A stretch of DNA of 64,000 bases, taken from positions 70,749 through 134,748 of the forward strand of contig JBAYFO010000002.1 of assembly GCA_041667115.1 (NCBI GenBank), in the 5' to 3' direction. The translations under genes and the position numbers were made by a program. Positions 8,510 through 17,039 of this stretch are shown here, in pieces. The first letter of the stretch is position 1; the number at the start of each line of letters is the position of its first letter. Under the pieces are notes generated by a model, which saw nothing but the letters and a program-made list of their open reading frames with translations, did not search any database and was not told the origin of the DNA. Origin of the DNA: UBA1563 sp041667115 (GTDB lineage: Bacteria > Bacteroidota > Ignavibacteria > Ignavibacteriales > Ignavibacteriaceae).

Positions 8510-10856
8510 TTCTATTCTCCAATTTACTTAGTGAATACGGCATGTTCTTTTCTTCTACTCCCCAATTTTTGTTTGGTTTATCAACCATCTTGAAAACTAG
8601 CGTTCCACCGGACGTAATTTCTTCGTGAGTGAGATACGTTCGGTCAATATTCTTCCCGTTCAGAACAACTTCTTTGATGTAAATATTCTTCCCGGATAAA
8701 TTTTCTGCGGTGATCTTAAACTTCTTTCCATTCTCCAAATTGATGGTTGCTTTATCAACACAAGGACTTCCAATTACATATTGATTGCTTCCCGGTGCTA
8801 CGGGATAAAATCCCATCACGCTAAAAATATACCACGCAGACATTTGCCCACAGTCATCATTTCCGCATAGTCCGTGTGGTTCCGGCTTGTACATCGTATT
8901 TACAATCTGATGAATCCTTTCCTGTGTTTTCCATGGCGCTCCCGCAAAATTATAGAGATACGGAATATGATGCGATGGTTCGTTGCCGTGAACGTAATTA
9001 CCTATCATCCCTTCTTTTGTAACGTCTTCGCTCTCACCAAAATACTTTTCCGGCAGATCGAACGTGAAAAGAGAATCCAACCATGTTACTAATTTTTCTT
9101 TTCCTCCGATAAGGTTTATAAATCCTTTAACATCATGAGGAACATAGAGAGAATAATTCCATGCGTTGCCTTCTATGTATCCTTGATTCGCAACACTCAG
9201 CGGATCGAAAGGAGTTTTGAATGTGCCATCCGATTTTTTTGCGCGCAGATAATGTGTTTCTGTGTCATAAATATTTTTGTAGCTGTTAGCTCGTTTCTGA
9301 AATTCGTCTGCCTCCTTTTTTTTACCAAGCTTATCAGCCATTTTATAAATTGCCCAATCGTCAAAAGCATATTCCAAAGTTTTTGATGCGGAGTTGGAAC
9401 TTAAATCTTCCGGTACATATCCATATTTTTTATAAGCGCCGATTCCGTCATAAAGATCATAATTTGCGCTGGCAACAACCGCTTCAAACGCTTTGTTACT
9501 ATCAAATCCCCTGATACCTTTCATATATGCGTCAACAACAACCGGAACGGCGTGATAACCGATCATACACCAATTCTCGTTTGCCCAGTGAGACCAGACC
9601 GGCAAGATTTTATGGACGCTCTGTTCGTAATGCACCAGCATTGAATTTATGATGTCGCTTGTTCTTTTCTGTTGAATGATTGTGTATAAAGGATGAAGTG
9701 CGCGGTACGTATCCCATAATGAAAAAGTTGTGTAGTTAATAAACTTATTTGACTTATGAATGTTCTGATCCAATCCTCGGTATTCACCGTTAACATCGGA
9801 AAAAATATTTGGATTCAAGAAGCTGTGATACATTGCCGTATAAAAATTTATTTTTCTCTCTTCAGAAGCGTCAATTGTAATTTTTGAAAGTTCTTTGTTC
9901 CATTTTTCTTTTGCTTGTTCTTTAACTTTATCAAAGTCCCAACCGGGAATTTCCGACTTCAAATTTTGAATTGCGTTTGCTGTACTAACACCGCTCAATG
10001 CAACTTTAACCATAATTACTTCGCCGTCCGCCGTTTCAAAATTGAATGCGCATTTTACTTTATGTCCTGCTCTCTCGGGAAAATTTTCATTCTGATTGAA
10101 CTTGCGCCAGAATCCGCCGTAAATAATTTGTTCATCATTCCGCAGCTGATAGGATTTGACCGGTTTGGAAAACTCCATTGCAAAATAAACATATCGAGTT
10201 CTTGCCCAACCGTTTGTTTGCCGGTAGCCTGTAACCAATGTTTTGTTTTCTACACGAACGGAAGACCAAACTACTTTGCCATCATAATTATAAATTCCGC
10301 TGGTCATATCAAGAATTATATGAGCATCTTTTGATTGCGGGAATTTATATTTGTGGAATCCAACCCGCTCTGTTGCCGTCAATTCAACATCAATTTGATA
10401 ATCATCAAGCTTAACAGAATAATAACCGGGCTTTGCACTTTCATGTTGATGCGAAAAGCTTGAACGATACCCGCTTCCGGGATTATCTTTTGTCCCCGGA
10501 TTCAACTTTATTTCTCCGACTGTCGGCATCAATAAAAAATCTCCAAGATCGGAATGACCGGTTCCGTTCATATGTGTGTGGCTGAAACCGACTATCGTTT
10601 TATCTGTGTACTGATATCCAGCGCAATATTTGTAAACATCGGGATTATAACCAGAGCCGTTGCTATATAAAACTGAATCAGTTTCGGGACTCAGTTGCAC
10701 AAGTCCGAACGGAACAACCGCACCGGGATAAGTATGCCCCATATCGTCGGTTCCAATAAAAGGATTAACATAATCGTAAGGAGATTTTTTCGTCTGTCCG
10801 AAAACAAAAATCGAACTACAAAAGAAACTAACTACAAAGAAGAATTTGTATTTCAT
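8502..10856 (-). CDS. GH92 alpha-mannosidase, secreted
   Basis: The 784-residue protein starts with a signal peptide (KYKFFFVVSFFCSSIFVFGQ). It has the GH92 hallmarks: NPFIGTDDMGHTYPGAVVPF at about 31-50, GNEPSHHIPYLYNFAG with the expected catalytic Glu at about 626, and CGNDDCGQMSAWYIFSVMGF at about 664-683 with the aspartates of the second catalytic motif. GH92 enzymes are calcium-dependent inverting exo-alpha-mannosidases that trim high-mannose N-glycans or mannan. The upstream gene, 26 bp away, encodes a GH47 alpha-mannosidase, so the pair probably acts in sequence on the same glycan outside the cytoplasm or in the periplasm. No SusC/SusD pair, sigma/anti-sigma or hybrid two-component regulator lies beside them, so this is not a classical polysaccharide-utilisation locus. 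Confidence 0.95.
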   Translation of the reverse strand: MKYKFFFVVSFFCSSIFVFGQTKKSPYDYVNPFIGTDDMGHTYPGAVVPFGLVQLSPETDSVLYSNGSGYNPDVYKYCAGYQYTDKTIVGFSHTHMNGTGHSDLGDFLLMPTVGEIKLNPGTKDNPGSGYRSSFSHQHESAKPGYYSVKLDDYQIDVELTATERVGFHKYKFPQSKDAHIILDMTSGIYNYDGKVVWSSVRVENKTLVTGYRQTNGWARTRYVYFAMEFSKPVKSYQLRNDEQIIYGGFWRKFNQNENFPERAGHKVKCAFNFETADGEVIMVKVALSGVSTANAIQNLKSEIPGWDFDKVKEQAKEKWNKELSKITIDASEERKINFYTAMYHSFLNPNIFSDVNGEYRGLDQNIHKSNKFINYTTFSLWDTYRALHPLYTIIQQKRTSDIINSMLVHYEQSVHKILPVWSHWANENWCMIGYHAVPVVVDAYMKGIRGFDSNKAFEAVVASANYDLYDGIGAYKKYGYVPEDLSSNSASKTLEYAFDDWAIYKMADKLGKKKEADEFQKRANSYKNIYDTETHYLRAKKSDGTFKTPFDPLSVANQGYIEGNAWNYSLYVPHDVKGFINLIGGKEKLVTWLDSLFTFDLPEKYFGESEDVTKEGMIGNYVHGNEPSHHIPYLYNFAGAPWKTQERIHQIVNTMYKPEPHGLCGNDDCGQMSAWYIFSVMGFYPVAPGSNQYVIGSPCVDKATINLENGKKFKITAENLSGKNIYIKEVVLNGKNIDRTYLTHEEITSGGTLVFKMVDKPNKNWGVEEKNMPYSLSKLENRNE

Positions 10857-10882
10857 AGCTTAACTCATCTATTCATTTGTTT

Positions 10883-12253
10883 TTATTTTGTCCATGTTTT
10901 ATAAATTGGATGAGCTTCCGTATTAAAAACAACATTATTTAAATCAAGTGTTTCATTTGGAGCGAAAAGAAGGTATAAATATTTAAGCGTTTCAGCTAAG
11001 AAAAAACTTTCCATCGAATTTGATTTTTCTTTTGTCTCAACATTTTTTAATGCAGCATACCCTGCATCGGTTTTACAGTACTTGATTAAATCGTTCAACA
11101 TCGTTTTCCCCATTGTAAGGTATTGTTTTTTGCCGGTAAAAAAATAGAGATAATAAGCCGACTCAATTATTTCGGGACGGAGTTGGTAAGAGCCGTAACT
11201 AATTTTCATCGTTTTATAATCTATCACTTCAGGTTCTATTCCATTAAGATTCCACATTTTATAAGAAGATTCTTGAAGTTGTTCCGCTCTTTTTTTGTCA
11301 CCGGACAAAACAAGTACTGCCGGGAAAAAAGCGTCGAGTGCACCATATTCTGTTCCGATTCGCTTTCCGGTGAACATATTCGCTTGTCCGTACCACAACT
11401 CATTGTGGACTTTATCAGCCAAATATTTATTGACTGCCGCTATGCTTGTTTCCCACATTTGTTTGCATTCTTTGTCATCGAACAAATGCCAACATTTTAA
11501 AAGATATTCGTAGTAAGAATCAATCCCGCCGCTTATATGGCTTGTTGAATCCGTCCACTCACCTGTTTCAATATTTATGCTTGAACCGACAAGACCAATG
11601 GGAGAACGCCGATTGTACAATTCAACTAAAGCTCGTTTTGCTTTGTTAAAAAATATCGGATTTCCGGTGAGTTTGCTCAGCGTTCCGAATTCAATTAACA
11701 GCGTACCGATCTCAGCCGGGTGACTAACTTCTCCACGGACGCCACCCGTCTTTAAATTGACATACATGTACGGCATTCCGGTTGGTGAATTAAATGCCGG
11801 GAGTAAACGTGTCCCCAGATCATCGGCTAAATTCAATAATTTTTTATCGCCGGATAATTGATAACTGCTCAATAAGCCACCAAGTAAACGAATAGTTATT
11901 TCAAAATTCTTAACATACATATCCCGGTCAAAAGAAAGATTTTGGATAATAAATTCTTTTGTTGAATCAGCTCCATTTTTTAATCCCATAAGATACATTA
12001 CATCAAGCGCGTCAACCGGTGTCATAAGCAAAGAAGCGGAGTGCCAATCGCGAAAGCTTTTGGTTAAAGGGCGAAGTTCATCATGTCCCCATGCATATTG
12101 TTTATAAGCATTCCATGCATGAAGAAATTCTGTACGCACTTTTTCGGCAACAATTGTTTTATCAAAATCACCGGATTTTAATTTAATTTGTGAAGGTAAG
12201 AAAGAAGTGAATATCAAAAGGAAAAGAAATAAAGCGGATTTATTTTTTAACAT
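10883..12253 (-). CDS. GH47 class I alpha-1,2-mannosidase, secreted
   Basis: GH47 is recognised by AWNAYKQYAWGHDELRP near the N-terminus, the acidic segment EFGTLSKLTGNP, the LRPEIIESAYYLYFFTG block and the C-terminal NSMESFFLAETLKYLYLLF. These barrel enzymes remove alpha-1,2-linked mannose and are typical of eukaryotic secretory pathways; bacterial members are uncommon. A signal peptide is present (SALFLFLLIFTSFLPSQ). I place the start at ATG 12253, because a longer frame begins at a TTG four codons upstream without a ribosome site. The 456-residue length fits a catalytic domain alone. It is the first gene of a three-gene unit with GH92 and the DinB-like protein. Confidence 0.92.
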   Translation of the reverse strand: MLKNKSALFLFLLIFTSFLPSQIKLKSGDFDKTIVAEKVRTEFLHAWNAYKQYAWGHDELRPLTKSFRDWHSASLLMTPVDALDVMYLMGLKNGADSTKEFIIQNLSFDRDMYVKNFEITIRLLGGLLSSYQLSGDKKLLNLADDLGTRLLPAFNSPTGMPYMYVNLKTGGVRGEVSHPAEIGTLLIEFGTLSKLTGNPIFFNKAKRALVELYNRRSPIGLVGSSINIETGEWTDSTSHISGGIDSYYEYLLKCWHLFDDKECKQMWETSIAAVNKYLADKVHNELWYGQANMFTGKRIGTEYGALDAFFPAVLVLSGDKKRAEQLQESSYKMWNLNGIEPEVIDYKTMKISYGSYQLRPEIIESAYYLYFFTGKKQYLTMGKTMLNDLIKYCKTDAGYAALKNVETKEKSNSMESFFLAETLKYLYLLFAPNETLDLNNVVFNTEAHPIYKTWTK

Positions 12254-12307
12254 TATATAATCCAAAATTTTTGTTCATAAATATTTTTTATGTCTGGTTG
12301 AAAATAA

Positions 12308-13162
12308 TTAAAACAATCCGGTTTTCATTTCGTTAATTTTAATGTCAAGCATCTTTATCAACTCTTTCGCGTTAACTACTGCATTTCCTTGCGGGTGATT
12401 GTTCATAATTATGTAAATCTCTTTTACTTTACCGTAAATCTCTTTAACTTTTTGCATTACTTCTGCCAGTTCGCCGGGAGAATAACGGTAGTTGTAACGG
12501 TCACTTTGTTGTTTGTATGATTGTTCTTTTCCAAAGTTTGCAAGTGATCTTTTCCATCCTTCAACATTTCTTCCGTGAAAACGGAGATACGCTTTTTCGT
12601 TTGTTATTACCGGTTCAAATTGCATTGCCTTTCCAATCTCCGGCTGATCAATAGTGCAGAATGAAATATTCATCGCTCTAAAAAGATCGTGGACAGATTT
12701 ATCGTTCCATGAGAAGTGACGTACTTCAACGAATTGATTAAAGGTTGAGAATATTTCATTTAGTCGCCCGATATACTCTATATTTGCATCATTGAAAGTG
12801 AAAGAATAAGGGAACTGCATTAACACTCCGCCAAGTCGTTCTGCATCTGCCAGCAACGTTAAATTATCAAGTATTGATCGCACGTTTGTTTTATCAAACT
12901 TTCGGATATGGGTGAAATCCTGATGAAGTTTAACAGTGAAAAGAAAGTCATTCACATCTTCAATCTTTCTGATCCAGCCTTTAACAATATTGGAAGAAAG
13001 ATAGGTGTAATATGATGAATTTACTTCAACACAATTAAAATGAGCGGCATAAAATTGAAGCCAGTCAAAATCTTTGGTTTGTTGTTTTGGATAAAAATTC
13101 GGAACCCAGTCTTTGTAGGACCATCCCGCCGTTCCGATGTGAAAAGTTGGTAGATCTTGCAT
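12308..13162 (-). CDS. DUF72 (YecE family) protein
   Basis: Recognised by FHIGTAGWSYKDWVPNFYP at the start, the FTVKLHQDFTH strand, GGVLMQFPYSF, FVEVRHFSWND and YLRFHGRN, which are the successive strands of the DUF72 TIM-barrel. The biochemical function is not established; structures suggest a phosphate or nucleotide-binding barrel. It is 284 residues, the usual length, and lies 55 bp downstream of repeat copy C and 54 bp upstream of the GH47 start on the same strand. A link to the mannosidases is not implied by anything in the sequence. Confidence 0.92.
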   Translation of the reverse strand: MQDLPTFHIGTAGWSYKDWVPNFYPKQQTKDFDWLQFYAAHFNCVEVNSSYYTYLSSNIVKGWIRKIEDVNDFLFTVKLHQDFTHIRKFDKTNVRSILDNLTLLADAERLGGVLMQFPYSFTFNDANIEYIGRLNEIFSTFNQFVEVRHFSWNDKSVHDLFRAMNISFCTIDQPEIGKAMQFEPVITNEKAYLRFHGRNVEGWKRSLANFGKEQSYKQQSDRYNYRYSPGELAEVMQKVKEIYGKVKEIYIIMNNHPQGNAVVNAKELIKMLDIKINEMKTGLF

Positions 13163-13216
13163 CCTTTTTTGCTTCCGATAAAATCAGCATGTGGATAAAT
13201 TGGAAAAATATTTTCT

Positions 13217-13268
13217 ATCATCGTTTACAATGATTTTTTCGCTTAGCGTTACCGCCCACGGTATCGCT
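13217..13268 (+). repeat. Multi-hairpin intergenic repeat, copy C
   Basis: Third copy of the family, keeping hairpins three and four: ATCATCG-TTTA-CAATGAT (13217-13234) and AGCGTTACCG-CCCA-CGGTATCGCT (13245-13268), the latter with a 10-bp stem and one mismatch. The spacer TTTTTTCGC is shared with the other copies. It sits between the start of the DUF72 gene and the end of the small helix-turn-helix gene. Confidence 0.8.
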
Positions 13269-13277
13269 TAAAACAAT

Positions 13278-13457
13278 TTACTTTACCGCTGCTTTAACCT
13301 TTGCAAGTGCATCTTTCGAGTAAAGATTACATATCCCTTTTTTTGCTGAAGGCTTTATCCCGAGTTCGTTAATTGCTTTTTTTACTTTCGCATCGGAGAT
13401 GGACAATGTTTTTGCAATGTTTCCCGCCGTGAGTAAATCTGTTTGTTCGGTTTTCAT
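13278..13457 (-). CDS. Small helix-turn-helix protein, 59 residues
   Basis: An open frame of 59 codons with ATG at 13457-13455, preceded by AAAGGAAC at a good distance. The sequence MKTEQTDLLTAGNIAKTLSI then SDAKVKKAINELGIKP reads as a MerR/excisionase-like helix-turn-helix: a short lead, an AxxL helix, a turn and a basic recognition helix, ending in a lysine-rich tail. It resembles the small DNA-binding proteins common in Bacteroidota that carry a single winged-helix segment. It has no obvious partner; the neighbours are repeat copy C and the MazF-like toxin. The case for coding rests on the ribosome site, the composition and the domain pattern. Confidence 0.65.
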   Translation of the reverse strand: MKTEQTDLLTAGNIAKTLSISDAKVKKAINELGIKPSAKKGICNLYSKDALAKVKAAVK

Positions 13458-13523
13458 AACGTGGTTCCTTTCGGTTTATCAAGATTTTAAGTTTATTTAA
13501 TTACCTTCAATATGATCTTGATT

Positions 13524-13883
13524 CTAATCCAAATCTAAAATTATTTTTAGATTTTCTTTTACCCGTTCAGCTAGTGGTATGGGTAAAGTCCCAATTTTCT
13601 TTTTCAATCGGAGATTATCTATAGCTCTAACTTGATCTATCATGATACTGCAATTCGTAGAAACCCCACCAACTCCTCTTTTAATATTTACACGTAAAAT
13701 TTCACTTTCATCAAAAATATTTGTAGTGATTGGACAAACCACGGTAGATGGGTGACGATCATTCAACAAATCAGTTTGAACGACAAGAACAGGCCGTACC
13801 TTCCCGGCTTCTGTTCCGCTTCTCGGGTTTAGATCTGCAACCCAAATATCAAATTGCTTAATCGCTGTCGTCAAATTTTTCAA
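13524..13883 (-). CDS. MazF/PemK-family endoribonuclease toxin
   Basis: MazF fold: FDIWVADLNPRSGTEAGKVRPVLVVQ at the start is the signature strand-loop with the conserved G-x-E-x-x-K-x-R-P segment, then VVCPITTNIF and the central IMIDQVRAID with the Asp-Gln-x-Arg of the active site. Such toxins cut mRNA at short motifs. The 119-residue frame begins at a TTG that lies inside the antitoxin gene, a 26-bp overlap that indicates translational coupling. A second TTG three codons later is an alternative. The gene is preceded directly by its antitoxin. Confidence 0.9.
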   Translation of the reverse strand: MKNLTTAIKQFDIWVADLNPRSGTEAGKVRPVLVVQTDLLNDRHPSTVVCPITTNIFDESEILRVNIKRGVGGVSTNCSIMIDQVRAIDNLRLKKKIGTLPIPLAERVKENLKIILDLD

Positions 13884-14088
13884 ATTCGTGTAAAATTTTT
13901 ATAGAATCTTTAGCCACAAGTTCAGATTCTCGATGCAATTTTTCAGAAAGTGCATTCCGCTTATGGAGTTTATTATAAAAATCTAAAGCATCATTGATAT
14001 ACCGGTTTCTTGGCTTTTTGATCTTCGCCAGAACTTTCTCGGTCTCGTTGAAAATAATATCATCTATTTTTAAAGAAACTGTTTTCAT
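13858..14088 (-). CDS. Antitoxin of the MazF-like pair (ribbon-helix-helix type)
   Basis: The start is placed at ATG 14088 (MKTVSLKIDDIIFNETEKVL), giving 76 residues; a longer frame reaches 14142, but its extra 18 codons run through the putative operator. The N-terminal strand followed by two helices (KTVSLKIDD, KVLAKIKK, RYINDALDFYNKL) fits a ribbon-helix-helix DNA-binding domain, and the acidic tail ending EFEKFDDSD is suitable for binding the toxin. It overlaps the toxin gene by 26 bp. Autoregulation is likely because palindromic GTATAC-type sites lie just upstream. Confidence 0.75.
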   Translation of the reverse strand: MKTVSLKIDDIIFNETEKVLAKIKKPRNRYINDALDFYNKLHKRNALSEKLHRESELVAKDSIKILHEFEKFDDSD

Positions 14089-14106
14089 AATTAAAATCGT
14101 TTTTGT

Positions 14107-14125
14107 GTATACTAAATGTATATAC
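14107..14125. promoter_or_regulatory. Putative toxin-antitoxin operator
   Basis: Two self-complementary blocks, GTATAC (14107-14112) and GTATATAC (14118-14125), are separated by 5 bp and lie 19-37 bp upstream of the chosen antitoxin start. Paired palindromes in this position are what an autoregulating ribbon-helix-helix antitoxin would bind. This is inference from position and symmetry. Confidence 0.4.
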
Positions 14126-14166
14126 TTAGGCGGAATTATCAAAACTTAAAAATGACCATGTAAGAC

Positions 14167-14730
14167 TTATTCCGGAAATATTTTCCTTACTCTCTGTTTC
14201 CCCTTTTTATTGCTTGCTACTTTAAATCCTGCCTTTTCAAAGAGCGAAAGTGTTCCCGTCCAGACAAAAGAGGCAGGCAATTCTTTTTCTAATTGTACGG
14301 GATAGCCTTCAATAATTTTTACTCCTTGTTGGTGCAAAGACTGCACAGAATGCTTTAATAACGCCGTTGCCACTCTCTTCCCTCTAAATCCTTTTTTAAT
14401 ATAGAAACATGGAACCGACCAAACATTTTCGGCATCATCACATTTTAGACTTGGTGCTCTATCAAGTTTCAGATAATCAATTCTTTTATCGAAAGAACAC
14501 CAACCAACAACTTCATCTCCGGAAAAAGCAAGTGCACCATGTGCTAAACCCGATGTGATAAGTTGCTTAAAACGTTTTTTCGCTTCAATTCCTTTGATGT
14601 CATTCCATTTTTCCACTTTTGCAACACGCCAACTCATACACCAGCAACCGCCGCAAGCTCCATTGCTTCCGAAAAGTTCTTCAATATATTTCCATGAGTC
14701 GGGAAAAACATCAACTGTTCTAATTTTCAT
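14167..14730 (-). CDS. GNAT-family N-acetyltransferase
   Basis: A 187-residue GNAT. The acetyl-CoA loop is KGFRGKRVATALLKHSV (about 126-142), after the beta-4 strand VPCFYIKKGF. The N-terminal GACGGCWCMSWR (about 25-36), with three closely spaced cysteines, is typical of a subfamily found next to or fused with other small enzymes; its substrate is unknown. The start codon overlaps the stop of the YjbQ gene as ATGA, so the two are translationally coupled, and it closes the run of minus-strand genes that begins at the metallophosphoesterase. Confidence 0.88.
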   Translation of the reverse strand: MKIRTVDVFPDSWKYIEELFGSNGACGGCWCMSWRVAKVEKWNDIKGIEAKKRFKQLITSGLAHGALAFSGDEVVGWCSFDKRIDYLKLDRAPSLKCDDAENVWSVPCFYIKKGFRGKRVATALLKHSVQSLHQQGVKIIEGYPVQLEKELPASFVWTGTLSLFEKAGFKVASNKKGKQRVRKIFPE

Positions 14731-15155
14731 CCCATTTCTTCTCCGTTAATCGTTATCACTATGTTTCTTGCGCCTCCATAATTGCGGTGTTCACAAAGAT
14801 AAATCCCTTGCCATGTACCAAGATTTAATCTTCCCTTTGTGATTGGAATGGTAATCGAAGAACCAAGCAACGATGCTTTAATATGCGCCGGCATATCGTC
14901 CGAACCTTCGGTTGTGTGAACAAAGTGCGGGGCATTTTCAGGAGCAATTTTGTTGAAGTGAGATTCCATATCACGCCGTACATCCGGATCAACATTTTCG
15001 TTTATGGTTAGTGAAGCCGACGTATGTTGAATGAAAACGTGCATTAGTCCAAAGGATATTTTCCTTATCTCCGGCACTTGAGTAAGAATTTCATTTGTAA
15101 TTAAATGAAATCCCCTCTTCTTTTGTTGAAGTTTTATTTCTTTTTGAATCCACAT
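14727..15155 (-). CDS. YjbQ family protein (UPF0047, secondary thiamine-phosphate synthase type)
   Basis: A 142-residue member of the YjbQ/UPF0047 family, recognised by HTSASLTINENVDPDVRRDM, the HTTEGSDDMPAHIKASLLG block and LGTWQGIYLCEHR. The conserved His and Glu/Asp residues form the metal site of the trimeric fold. In Escherichia coli YjbQ has weak thiamine-phosphate synthase activity, but the physiological role is uncertain. It lies 29 bp downstream of a TonB-receptor gene and overlaps the GNAT gene by 4 bp. Confidence 0.93.
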   Translation of the reverse strand: MWIQKEIKLQQKKRGFHLITNEILTQVPEIRKISFGLMHVFIQHTSASLTINENVDPDVRRDMESHFNKIAPENAPHFVHTTEGSDDMPAHIKASLLGSSITIPITKGRLNLGTWQGIYLCEHRNYGGARNIVITINGEEMG

Positions 15156-15184
15156 GGTTTTTAGAGTTGAATTATATTTTTAGG

Positions 15185-17038
15185 TTATTGAACCGATAAT
15201 TTTATTCCTGCAAACACCCATCTGCCGGGAAGAAAAACACCGGTAAAATCTTTGTATGATTTGTTAAAAAGATTCGTCGCTTTTACAAATACATCAACAT
15301 TGGTAAATGCTTTGTTAATCTGCGAATCAACTAGAAAATTTTTATCTCCTGTTATTCTATTTTCGTAACGAAGCATCCATGTTTGCGTAATATCAAAAAA
15401 CAAGGCGTTCGTAACTCCCACAATCAGTTGGTGCCTCAAATGGTCAAGTACATAACGCGATTCAAAATTTTCTTTATTCAGTGATGCACTTATATTCAAA
15501 TAAGTATAACCAATCGTTACCTTTTTTATCGTATGCAAAGTAATCTCTTCAGTTTTTAATTCGGTATTAACTTCAAAGCCGCTAGTTACCGTGTTAACAA
15601 TGTTGTAAGAATGCCATACCGAATCGGTTGAAGCCTTTCCCCAATCTATACTATTGTAACCATTCCTTCTAAAAAGACTGAATGAGGAAGAAAAATCTTC
15701 CCCCGAAAAATGCATTCCAACTTCGTAGTTCGTACTTTCTTCGGTCTGTAAATCCGGATTTCCTTTTTGTGTTCCATTTTTTGGCGTTACAAAGTAATTA
15801 TAGTAAAGTTCTGTATAGCTTGGCAGACGAAAAGCTTTTCCGAATGAGGCATAAATCCGCGCCGCCGGGAAAACATTATAACCGACACTGACACCCGGCC
15901 AAAACTTCCATCCAATATTTGCATAATTGTATGCGAAGAAGCCCAAGACGGCATTCATATTTTTAAATGCAAGCTTCTGTTCGGCAAACAGACCTCTTCT
16001 TTCACGCGAATGATCTCCCAAATTTGAACTTGCAATAACATCTCTGTTATATTCCGCTCCGAAAGCAGTAGTTCCCAATCCTGTTTGAAAAGCAGCCTGT
16101 AATTCAGCACCATACACGTTCGTTTTGTGAACATTCCGGTAAAACGACGGATTCAGATAATTCAAAAGGTATTCGTCATCATTTCTTCGCCAATATATTT
16201 TAGGAGAAAAAACGATATTGTGTGTATTAACTTCTCCAGAAACACTCGCCAGTCTTGTCGTTGTATGTTCCCATTGATTCGGGTACTTGTCGGAATAAAA
16301 ACCATTTGCGCCAAACTTTTTATCATTATAACCAAAGAAAAGATTAAAAAGCTGCTTGCCAAGTAAAACGGAGGAACCGTATGAGGCATTTACCATTTCA
16401 AAATTTGTATTATCACGGTATCCATCACTCTTCTTTTTTGAAAAAGAAAAATGATTACTCATCGAACTGAATCCGTAGCTTCCCGATAATGCGGCATCAT
16501 AAAATCCAAATCCTCCACCAGTAAGTTGAATTGTGGCACTTTTTTCATTTCCTTTTTTGGTGATAATGTTAATAATCCCTCCGAGCGCATTTGGACCATA
16601 AGAACTTGAACCATCCCCTTTCACAATTTCAATTCGTTCAATTTGATCCAATGAGACAGGAAGATTAAGATTGTGATGAGCTGTCTGCGGATCGTTTACA
16701 CTTATTCCATCCAGCATAACTAAAGTTTGTTCAAACGTTCCTCCACGCAAACTTATATCAGCTTGTACACCCCCAGCACCGCGTTGTTTAATATCTACCC
16801 CGGAAATATATTGGAGTAATTCTTGCACACTGCTAACCGGTGCAATCGCGATATCTTCCTGCCTAATAATTTGAATATCCCGTGTTGTTTCTGAAAATCT
16901 GCCGGCAGTCCTTCCTGCCGTTACCACTATTTCATCAAGATTATAAACTTTTTCCTGCGGAAAAAGATTTACGGTAATGAAGAAAAAAACAACAACTGAA
17001 CGGAAAATATTTGTAGGGAAAAAGGATTTTTCTAGCAT
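15185..17038 (-). CDS. TonB-dependent outer-membrane receptor (BtuB-like)
   Basis: The 617-residue receptor has a signal peptide (FRSVVVFFFITVNLFPQ), a TonB box-like segment NLDEIVVTAGRT, a plug domain (VQELLQYISGVDIKQRGAG, SLRGGTFEQTLVMLDGISVN, IERIEIVKGDGSSSYGPNAL) and a 22-strand type barrel ending in an aromatic-rich strand (GRWVFAGIKLSVQ). Size and plug resemble BtuB and small siderophore receptors, not SusC. No cobalamin riboswitch was recognised upstream; the start is one base after the stop of the metallophosphoesterase gene, so expression depends on that transcript. The substrate cannot be assigned. Confidence 0.93.
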   Translation of the reverse strand: MLEKSFFPTNIFRSVVVFFFITVNLFPQEKVYNLDEIVVTAGRTAGRFSETTRDIQIIRQEDIAIAPVSSVQELLQYISGVDIKQRGAGGVQADISLRGGTFEQTLVMLDGISVNDPQTAHHNLNLPVSLDQIERIEIVKGDGSSSYGPNALGGIINIITKKGNEKSATIQLTGGGFGFYDAALSGSYGFSSMSNHFSFSKKKSDGYRDNTNFEMVNASYGSSVLLGKQLFNLFFGYNDKKFGANGFYSDKYPNQWEHTTTRLASVSGEVNTHNIVFSPKIYWRRNDDEYLLNYLNPSFYRNVHKTNVYGAELQAAFQTGLGTTAFGAEYNRDVIASSNLGDHSRERRGLFAEQKLAFKNMNAVLGFFAYNYANIGWKFWPGVSVGYNVFPAARIYASFGKAFRLPSYTELYYNYFVTPKNGTQKGNPDLQTEESTNYEVGMHFSGEDFSSSFSLFRRNGYNSIDWGKASTDSVWHSYNIVNTVTSGFEVNTELKTEEITLHTIKKVTIGYTYLNISASLNKENFESRYVLDHLRHQLIVGVTNALFFDITQTWMLRYENRITGDKNFLVDSQINKAFTNVDVFVKATNLFNKSYKDFTGVFLPGRWVFAGIKLSVQ

Positions 17039-17039
17039 A

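Noticed and set aside
8502..12253. A classical polysaccharide-utilisation locus around the mannosidases
   Set aside because: No SusC/SusD pair, sigma/anti-sigma factors or hybrid two-component regulator is next to them.
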